14,194 bases of DNA, from NCBI GenBank assembly GCA_937927435.1, contig CALBDW010000027.1, forward strand, positions 1-14,194, in the 5' to 3' direction. The notes beneath the pieces are model-generated. The model did not search any database. It worked only from the letters and a program-made list of their open reading frames with translations, and was not told the origin of the DNA. Of the stretch, positions 1 to 4,490 are shown one piece after another (positions within the stretch are counted from its first letter, which is position 1; every line of letters starts with the position of its first letter). This DNA comes from an uncultured Bdellovibrionales bacterium (GTDB lineage Bacteria; Bdellovibrionota; Bdellovibrionia; Bdellovibrionales; JAMPXM01). Both the position numbers and the translations under genes were made by a program.

Positions 1-1236
1 GTGGCGGGGACTTTGAGAATCGGCGGCACGGGAAGCGAGACGTGTGCGGCCGGGAATGTCGGTACGCTTCGATATAACGGCGGCAATCTCGACTTCTGTA
101 ATGGATCCGGCTGGCAAACGCTGGGCGTGAGTGGCGCCGGAGTGCAAAGCTTGAACGGTTTGACAGGTTCGACTCAGTCCTTCGCGATCGGAACGACGGG
201 TACATCGCCGAATTTCTCTTCGTCGGGCGCGACACATACACTCAATATTCCGATGGCATCGGCTTCGGGTGTTACGGCCGGTTTGATTTCGAAATCCGAT
301 TACGACACGTTTAATTCGAAACTTTCTTCAACTCTGAACTCGGGCCGGATCTGGGTTGGTAACGGTTCGAACGTTGCAACAGCAGTGGCTCCGAGTGGTG
401 ATGTCTCGATGACGAACGCGGGAGCCTTCACCGTTACAAAGATTCAAGGGCAGCCCGTGTCGTCGACGTCTCCTTCAACCAACGGTCAGGTCTTGAAATG
501 GAATGGTTCGGCTTGGGCTCCGGGCACCGATGACGCGGGCGTGACGAGCATCACGGCGGGAACGGGTCTTTCGGGGGGAACCATCACAGGAACAGGTACG
601 ATTTCGATCGCCAATAGTGGGGTCGGTACGAACCAGATTGCTGACGGTGCTGTGACGAACGCCAAGATTGCGAACGTTGACGCTTCGAAGATCACGACTG
701 GAACGCTTAACGCGGCTCGCTTGCCGACGTCGGTCGTACTTAATGGTGGCAACTCAGGAGCTCTCACCATCGGAACGAATGATTCTACGAACCTTTTTCT
801 TGAAACGAATAACGCGGTTCGTATGACGGTCACGAGCGCCGGTAACGTCGGCATCGGAACGGCAAGCCCGTCTGAAAAGTTGCAGGTTTCCGGTAACGTG
901 TTGGCGACCTCTTATCTCCACAGCTCGGACCGGCGTTTGAAAACCGAAATCGAGACTTCGAAAGGGCTTGAGATTATCAAGCGCTTACGTGGTGTCATCT
1001 ATCGTTGGATTCACAACGGCGAGAAGACGGCGGGCGTGATCGCTCAAGAGGTTGAAGAGGTTATGCCCTACGTTGTTCGCACGGCTCCGAACGGGATTAA
1101 ATCGGTGGATTATAACGCGCTGATTGGTCCCATGATCGAGGCCATCAAGGAACAGCAGCTAATGATCGAGCGCCAGCAGGAAGAAATCCGGCTCTTAAAA
1201 GAAAGGCTGGAAGCACTTGAAAATTCCATTCACTAA
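1..1236 (+). CDS. Fibre/adhesin-like protein with C-terminal Peptidase_S74 intramolecular chaperone (5' end probably cut)
   Basis: This is the 3' part, or all, of a long surface or tail-fibre-like protein; the frame is open at the window edge and the GTG at base 1 has no visible ribosome site, so more protein probably lies upstream. Residues about 1-45 form a Gly/Asn-rich module with two cysteines (15, 33) and the motif GTLRYNGGNLDFCNGS. Residues 45-290 are low-complexity Gly/Ser/Thr beta-repeat sequence typical of trimeric fibres (DGAVTNAKI, NVGIGTASPSEKL). Residues 305-411 match the S74 chaperone: SDRRLK gives the Ser309/Lys314 dyad used for self-cleavage in endosialidase-type fibres, then GVIAQEVEEVMP, and a coiled coil from about 378 to the end. 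In that family the chaperone trimerises the fibre and is then released. Bdellovibrio uses fibre proteins of this general build to recognise prey; whether this one does so is inference. Confidence 0.8.
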   Translation: MAGTLRIGGTGSETCAAGNVGTLRYNGGNLDFCNGSGWQTLGVSGAGVQSLNGLTGSTQSFAIGTTGTSPNFSSSGATHTLNIPMASASGVTAGLISKSDYDTFNSKLSSTLNSGRIWVGNGSNVATAVAPSGDVSMTNAGAFTVTKIQGQPVSSTSPSTNGQVLKWNGSAWAPGTDDAGVTSITAGTGLSGGTITGTGTISIANSGVGTNQIADGAVTNAKIANVDASKITTGTLNAARLPTSVVLNGGNSGALTIGTNDSTNLFLETNNAVRMTVTSAGNVGIGTASPSEKLQVSGNVLATSYLHSSDRRLKTEIETSKGLEIIKRLRGVIYRWIHNGEKTAGVIAQEVEEVMPYVVRTAPNGIKSVDYNALIGPMIEAIKEQQLMIERQQEEIRLLKERLEALENSIH

Positions 1237-1248
1237 CTTGGCACGCGC

Positions 1249-1274
1249 GCCTGGTCTTTAGTTTAAGACCAGGC
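1249..1274 (+). terminator. Perfect 10-bp hairpin after the fibre gene, probable terminator
   Basis: GCCTGGTCTT (1249-1258), a six-base loop, then AAGACCAGGC (1265-1274) make a perfect 10-bp stem 13 bp after the fibre stop codon. The tail that follows (TATAAAATTG) is AT-rich but has no clean T-run, so efficiency as an intrinsic terminator is uncertain. The position after a stop and before a gene with its own promoter-like sequence supports the call. Confidence 0.55.
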
Positions 1275-1282
1275 TATAAAAT

Positions 1283-1315
1283 TGAGTTTGTATATAAGCA
1301 AACTCTGTATATATT
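1283..1315 (+). promoter_or_regulatory. AT-rich promoter-like segment overlapping a 7-bp dyad
   Basis: TATATT at 1310-1315 could be a -10 box, with TTGTAT (1288-1293, 16-bp spacing) as a poor -35. The same stretch holds a perfect inverted repeat, GAGTTTG (1284-1290) and CAAACTC (1299-1305), separated by 8 bp, which could be an operator or a second hairpin. It lies about 70 bp upstream of the cysteine-rich gene and is clearly AT-richer than the flanking genes. No experimental support; hexamer matches are partial. Confidence 0.3.
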
Positions 1316-1383
1316 CGTCATTTGGCGTCTTTATGAAGGTAGGCGTCGAGACCCGTTTTTATCTTTGAAAACTAGCGATCAAA

Positions 1384-2151
1384 ATGGCGGACGTAACACT
1401 TCAGAGTGTTTTTTCGTTTTTCATTCTGAGTGGATTTTTTGTTCTGGCGCCTTTCAAGCTTTTTGCGGTGGAAAGTTATTCGGTTAATCCTGGTTCAACG
1501 GTCACGATTAACGAGCACGGTATCTGCCAGCGAGTGACGAATAACAATGCTTCATTGAGGCTCTGGGTTCCTACGAAGTCAAGTGCGGAATGGAATTCGT
1601 TCCAAAACATAAAGCCTTCCATCGCCGCTCTTGCGAACTGCCGTTCATGTAAGTTGCCGTGGGGTGGTTCCATCGCACACGGAGCGAGCGCCACAGCTTA
1701 TTCGACAAACCTGCCGACGGGGCCCTGTTCTTCGGTGTCGCAGACCCGAACGTGTAATGATGGAACGTTGTCTGGCTCTTATACTTACGGAAATTGTACA
1801 AACGGATGTCCGGCGGCGACTGTGAGCGGTTGCGCATTAAAGGCGCCGGCGCACGATCAATCGGGTGGCTCCTGCGCGACGGGATATATGGGAAGTTGCT
1901 CCTATAAGTGTAACGCCGGGTCAAACGTTATGGTTAGCAATAACTGTACGCCATGCACGGCTGAAGATAATTCAACAAACATGTGTCCTGGAAATATGTT
2001 CTCGTCAAATGGGGATATTCGGGCTGTGCGCGCCTTTTTGCGCTTCGAAAGCAGTGAGTACTGCGCGAGTGGCTCGGCGTCGGTTCTGGAGTGTGCAGGG
2101 GTCCCTCCCGAGTTTCCACTCATGACGATGGCTGTTTGTGTTTGCGAGTGA
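1384..2151 (+). CDS. Secreted cysteine-rich protein of unknown function
   Basis: I do not recognise a named family. The 255-residue protein starts with a hydrophobic stretch (residues 8-29), likely a Sec signal peptide or membrane anchor, so the rest should be outside the cytoplasm. It has 18 cysteines, all after residue 47. Residues 86-150 hold NCRSCKLPWGGSIAHG and QTRTCNDGTLSGSYTYGNC, which resemble loosely remembered extracellular modules of environmental bacteria. Residues 188-255 form a unit (CTPCTAEDNSTNMCPG ... CASGSASV ... CVCE) repeated by the fragment just downstream. The ATG at 1384 is used because no other start precedes the hydrophobic segment; no Shine-Dalgarno is visible. Base composition looks AT-richer than nadB and the operon, consistent with accessory or acquired DNA. 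Residues about 210-226 may be out of their ancestral frame (see findings). Confidence 0.7.
   Translation: MADVTLQSVFSFFILSGFFVLAPFKLFAVESYSVNPGSTVTINEHGICQRVTNNNASLRLWVPTKSSAEWNSFQNIKPSIAALANCRSCKLPWGGSIAHGASATAYSTNLPTGPCSSVSQTRTCNDGTLSGSYTYGNCTNGCPAATVSGCALKAPAHDQSGGSCATGYMGSCSYKCNAGSNVMVSNNCTPCTAEDNSTNMCPGNMFSSNGDIRAVRAFLRFESSEYCASGSASVLECAGVPPEFPLMTMAVCVCE
1945..2151 (+). repeat. 68-residue Cys-rich unit, copy 1 (3' end of secreted gene)
   Basis: The last 68 codons of the cysteine-rich gene align without gaps to the last 68 codons of the fragment at 2338-2544. By hand count 29 of 68 residues are identical, concentrated in two blocks (unit residues 1-20 and 40-50) plus the C-terminal CxC. 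The middle (unit residues 21-39) is almost unrelated in the annotated frame. Confidence 0.75.
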
Positions 2152-2153
2152 CG

Positions 2154-2193
2154 TTCAGTTTGACTGAATGCGGGCTCTGTTCGCCCAAACTGA
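2154..2193 (+). terminator. Hairpin directly after the cysteine-rich gene, possible terminator
   Basis: TCAGTTTG (2155-2162) pairs perfectly with CAAACTGA (2186-2193), and GGGC/GCCC can form inside. A smaller alternative, TTCAGT-TTG-ACTGAA (2154-2168), competes with it. The structure begins 3 bp after the stop codon and is followed only by a short TTTT (2198-2201), so this may be a weak terminator or merely a mRNA 3' stabiliser. Confidence 0.35.
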
Positions 2194-2199
2194 TGCATT

Positions 2200-2229
2200 T
2201 TGACAGCGAGTTGATCTCAAGTTGATATT
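2200..2229 (+). promoter_or_regulatory. Possible sigma-70-type promoter before the gene fragment
   Basis: TTGACA at 2200-2205 is a perfect -35 consensus. GATATT at 2224-2229 is a 4-of-6 match to the -10 box with 18-bp spacing. It would place transcription start near 2237, before the fragment with the repeated domain. One good hexamer in an AT-richer spacer can arise by chance. Confidence 0.3.
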
Positions 2230-2244
2230 CGTTAGTTTCGTGGT

Positions 2245-2544
2245 TTGGTTAGAAGCCTGTTATTAACCATCGAGCCACTTCGGAAGTCGTCTTGTGGGGC
2301 TCTCAAGAGCGGTAACAGTTGCGTTGCTTATAGCGCGTGTAAGGCCTGCACGGCTCAGAATAACTCGACCAATATGTGTCCTGGGTATACATTTTCGACG
2401 GGGCCAATTATTGCCCCCTGTTCAAGCCAGGGTTCGCAGGCCGCTAGTTCCCGTTGTGCGAGTGGTTCGGCGTCCGTTGTTACGTGTACAACACCGGATC
2501 CGGACCATATAAACCGTCGAGCGGCGACTTGCCGCTGTGACTAA
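2245..2544 (+). pseudogene. Truncated paralogue carrying only the C-terminal Cys-rich unit
   Basis: An open frame of 99 codons begins at a TTG with no ribosome site. Residues about 15-99 are cysteine-rich and residues 32-99 repeat the C-terminal unit of the preceding secreted protein (ACTAQNNSTNMCPG, RCASGSASV, final CRC). Similarity seems to begin faintly near base 2290 (SGNSC versus GSNV) and nothing upstream resembles the other gene. There is no signal peptide, yet the cysteines make sense only in an exported protein, so this is best read as the 3' remnant of a duplicated gene whose 5' part was lost. A promoter-like TTGACA lies just upstream, so expression as a small protein cannot be excluded. 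It ends 3 bp before the convergent nadB stop codon. Confidence 0.6.
2338..2544 (+). repeat. 68-residue Cys-rich unit, copy 2 (in the gene fragment)
   Basis: This is the partner of the unit at 1945-2151, in the same orientation with starts 393 bp apart. DNA similarity is visible as well as protein similarity, for example TGCACGGCT and ATATGTGTCCTGG-like blocks. It contains eight cysteines, at unit positions 1, 4, 14, 28, 40, 50, 65 and 67. Confidence 0.75.
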
Positions 2545-2547
2545 CTT

Positions 2548-4173
2548 TCAATCGCCGAACCCGCGCGGCGGGAGAATGGTGTCGCGCGGGGGAGCGCTGT
2601 CATCGGGTTTCGGGTAATCGATATTGTAATGGATGCCGCGCGACTCTTTGCGCGCGAGAGCGCATTTCACTGTTAAGTCGGCGACCAGCGCGATATTCCG
2701 CAGTTCAATGATATCGGGATGCAACTTGAGATTTCCGTAATAGTCGGAAACCTCGTGCATGATCGTCTCCAGTCGCTTGCGTGCCCTCTGCAAACGTCGG
2801 TTAGAGCGAACGATACCAACGTAATTCCACATAAGCCGGCGGATTTCGTCCCAGACATGAGAGATCACGATCATCTCGTCTTCGTTGTATTCTTCCGCCT
2901 GGGCGGGAGCGGTATCGAATGGCGTCGGTGGGGCAAACGAATCGAGGTTTTCCAGAGTGTATTTCGCCGCCCGATGCGAAATCACCATGCACTCGAGCAA
3001 AGAGTTACTGGCAAGGCGGTTAGCGCCGTGGAGTCCGGTGCAAGCCGTTTCGCCCGAAGCGAAAAGTCCTGCGATGTCCGTGCGGCCGTTCGAATCGGTC
3101 AAAACGCCGCCGCAGAGATAGTGCGCGGCCGGCACGACGGGAATCGGTTCCTTCGTGATGTCGATTCCGAACTGAAGGCAAGTTTTATAGATAACCGGGA
3201 ATCTCTCCTTGATGTAATCCGCGGGCTTATGGGTGATATCGAGATAAACGCAAGGCGCGCCCGATCGTTTCATCTCGGCGTCGATCATGCGCGCGACGAT
3301 ATCGCGTGGAGCGAGTTCTCCCATCGGGTGCATTTCTTGCGCGAACGCGACACCTTGGGAGTTGATAAGCCGTCCGCCTTCCCCACGTACGGCTTCGCTG
3401 ATCAGGAAGTTGCGTGCACTCGGGTGATAGAGGCATGTCGGGTGGAACTGCATGAACTCAAGGTTCGCGACCCGCGCGCCCGCCCGGTAAGCCATGGCGA
3501 TTCCGTCACCCGTCGCTCCACTCCAATTCGAGGTATAGAGATAGGTTTTTCCAGCTCCTCCCGTTGCGAGCATGGTAAAGCGCGCGAAATAGCTGATCAC
3601 TTCGCCGTTTTGTTTGTCGTATGCATAAGCGCCGATACAGCGCGGAGGATGGGTCGAAAACGGGCGGAAGTCACGGTCGAGAATCAGATCGACGACATAG
3701 TTGTGCTCGCGGATTTCAATGTTTGGATGCGCGTGCGCAAGTCGGAGCAAGTGCTCGTGGATATCGCGCCCAGTGTGATCCTGCATGTGGAGAATACGGC
3801 GGTGGCTGTGTCCTCCTTCGCGGGTGAGCGAAAGGGTTTTCGTTCCGCCGTTTCCCTCGAGCTTCATGTCGAACTGGATACCCCAGGCGATCAAGTCATC
3901 GATCCGCGCGGGCGCGTCTTCAACGACGGTGCGGACGACATCCTCGTGACAAAGGCCTGCTCCGGCGGCCAGGGTGTCCCGGATATGGCTTTCAAAGCTG
4001 TCTTCTGGCGACATGACGGCAGCGATCCCGCCTTGTGCCATCGATGTATTCGTCGCGGGCGCTGCGGTTTTGGAAAGGACCACGACATGACCGTGGTCAG
4101 CGACTTTCAGGGCGTAAACCAATCCGGCCAAGCCGGACCCAATCACGAGAAAATCACAAGTTTCCTTTTTCAT
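2548..4173 (-). CDS. nadB: L-aspartate oxidase
   Basis: NadB oxidises L-aspartate to iminoaspartate with FAD, the first step of bacterial de novo NAD synthesis; NadA then makes quinolinate. The 541-residue length matches the family (540 in E. coli). Seen in the sequence: FAD-binding IGSGLAGL (11-18) and MAQGGIAAV (45-53), LTREGGHSHRRILH (116-129), ELAPRDIVAR (286-295) with Arg290, VPAAHYLCGG (347-356) with His351, and TGLHGANRLASNSLLE (379-394). Arg290 and His351 fall at the same numbers as the E. coli active-site residues. The TREGGH motif argues for aspartate oxidase rather than the related SdhA/FrdA. The ATG at 4171-4173 puts the dinucleotide-binding motif at the usual distance from the N-terminus; upstream ribosome-site sequence is weak (GAG only). 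The gene is divergent from the kinase-like operon and stands alone; nadA and nadC are not in the window. Confidence 0.96.
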   Translation of the reverse strand: MKKETCDFLVIGSGLAGLVYALKVADHGHVVVLSKTAAPATNTSMAQGGIAAVMSPEDSFESHIRDTLAAGAGLCHEDVVRTVVEDAPARIDDLIAWGIQFDMKLEGNGGTKTLSLTREGGHSHRRILHMQDHTGRDIHEHLLRLAHAHPNIEIREHNYVVDLILDRDFRPFSTHPPRCIGAYAYDKQNGEVISYFARFTMLATGGAGKTYLYTSNWSGATGDGIAMAYRAGARVANLEFMQFHPTCLYHPSARNFLISEAVRGEGGRLINSQGVAFAQEMHPMGELAPRDIVARMIDAEMKRSGAPCVYLDITHKPADYIKERFPVIYKTCLQFGIDITKEPIPVVPAAHYLCGGVLTDSNGRTDIAGLFASGETACTGLHGANRLASNSLLECMVISHRAAKYTLENLDSFAPPTPFDTAPAQAEEYNEDEMIVISHVWDEIRRLMWNYVGIVRSNRRLQRARKRLETIMHEVSDYYGNLKLHPDIIELRNIALVADLTVKCALARKESRGIHYNIDYPKPDDSAPPRDTILPPRGFGD

Positions 4174-4209
4174 TGCAAACTCAGCTTATGAAGCTGCCGA
4201 CGGAGCGCG

Positions 4210-4238
4210 AGAATATCCCTAGTCCCCACTTTCGTCGA
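4210..4238 (-). promoter_or_regulatory. Weak candidate nadB promoter
   Basis: Read on the minus strand, TCGACG (4238-4233; 4 of 6 to TTGACA) and TATTCT (4215-4210; 4 of 6 to TATAAT) are separated by 17 bp. The -10 would lie about 37 bp upstream of the nadB ATG. Partial hexamer matches only. Confidence 0.25.
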
Positions 4239-4317
4239 GTTTTTCGCTGGGGGTTACCCATGGCGTTAATTAAGACCGGGTAAAGACCCCGTCGAAGGTC
4301 GGGTCTGTGCACCGCAC

Positions 4318-4347
4318 TTGCGTCGAGAAGACTCATAAAAGTAGAAT
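4318..4347 (+). promoter_or_regulatory. Candidate promoter with good -10, directly before a terminator hairpin
   Basis: TAGAAT at 4342-4347 matches TATAAT in 5 of 6 positions, within an A/T-rich patch. TTGCGT at 4318-4323, 18 bp away, matches only the TTG of a -35. A transcript from here would start near 4354, only about 8-10 bases before the hairpin at 4362-4385. That is odd for a normal leader, so either this promoter is spurious or the hairpin acts as an early attenuator. Confidence 0.25.
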
Positions 4348-4361
4348 AATTTTCGAGGCTT

Positions 4362-4385
4362 AAAACCGCCTTTGGGTGGGTTTTT
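4362..4385 (+). terminator. Intrinsic terminator, possibly bidirectional, with no upstream gene
   Basis: CCGCC (4366-4370), loop TTTG, GGTGG (4375-4379) form a compact stem with one G-U pair, preceded by AAAA and followed by GTTTTT. The shape is that of a Rho-independent terminator on the plus strand. Read on the minus strand it ends in TTTT and could also work. No plus-strand gene ends upstream, since nadB runs the other way. Confidence 0.6.
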
Positions 4386-4474
4386 GCCGCGTCTTGATTG
4401 GAGTGCCGGTAACGTCCCTCAGTCGCGAACTCATGGATGAGGAGATTCGAGACCAGCCGATCTAAGTCGGGGAC

Positions 4475-4485
4475 AAGGAGAAAGG
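4475..4485 (+). promoter_or_regulatory. Ribosome binding site deciding the kinase-like start
   Basis: AAGGAG (4475-4480) followed by AAAGG (4481-4485) lies 5-10 bases before ATG 4491. The alternative upstream ATG at 4437 lacks such a site and would put 18 polar, basic residues in front of the membrane segment. Confidence 0.7.
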
Positions 4486-4490
4486 CGACC

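Larger units (their letters stand above)
4174..4490. other. Divergent intergenic region with several hairpins, no coding gene seen
   Basis: About 317 bp lie between nadB and the kinase-like gene. Besides the promoter-like and terminator elements listed separately, it holds overlapping short hairpins: GGGT-AAAG-ACCC (4278-4289) and AGACCC/GGGTCT (4284-4289 with 4301-4306). These two share bases and cannot form together. TCCCC (4222-4226) can pair with GGGG in 4249-4253. Open frames here lack ribosome sites and family resemblance. The region could hold a small RNA or a long structured leader for either flanking gene. Confidence 0.5.

Noticed and set aside
486..854. 122-codon minus-strand frame opposite the fibre gene
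   Set aside because: Its Val/Pro/Ala-rich translation is the mirror of Gly/Thr/Asn repeat codons, not a real protein.
1333..1368. Eleven-codon frame as a leader peptide before the cysteine-rich gene
   Set aside because: No ribosome site, no regulatory codon run, and too short to distinguish from chance.
2548..4173. Succinate dehydrogenase or fumarate reductase flavoprotein instead of NadB
   Set aside because: TREGGH, the 541-residue length and the absence of sdhB/sdhC neighbours favour aspartate oxidase.
2719..4191. Open frame of 490 codons on the plus strand opposite nadB
   Set aside because: nadB on the minus strand is intact with all family motifs; the opposite frame has no family resemblance and no ribosome site, and long antisense frames are common in GC-rich genes.
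4437..4490. Earlier ATG for the kinase-like protein
   Set aside because: It would add 18 mostly basic, polar residues before the membrane helix and lacks a ribosome site; AAGGAG sits before ATG 4491.
4192..4490. Possible 6S RNA, because of a GAGGCTTAAAAC-like stretch near 4355-4366
   Set aside because: A short resemblance only; I could not fold the region into the long closed rod with central bubble that defines 6S RNA.
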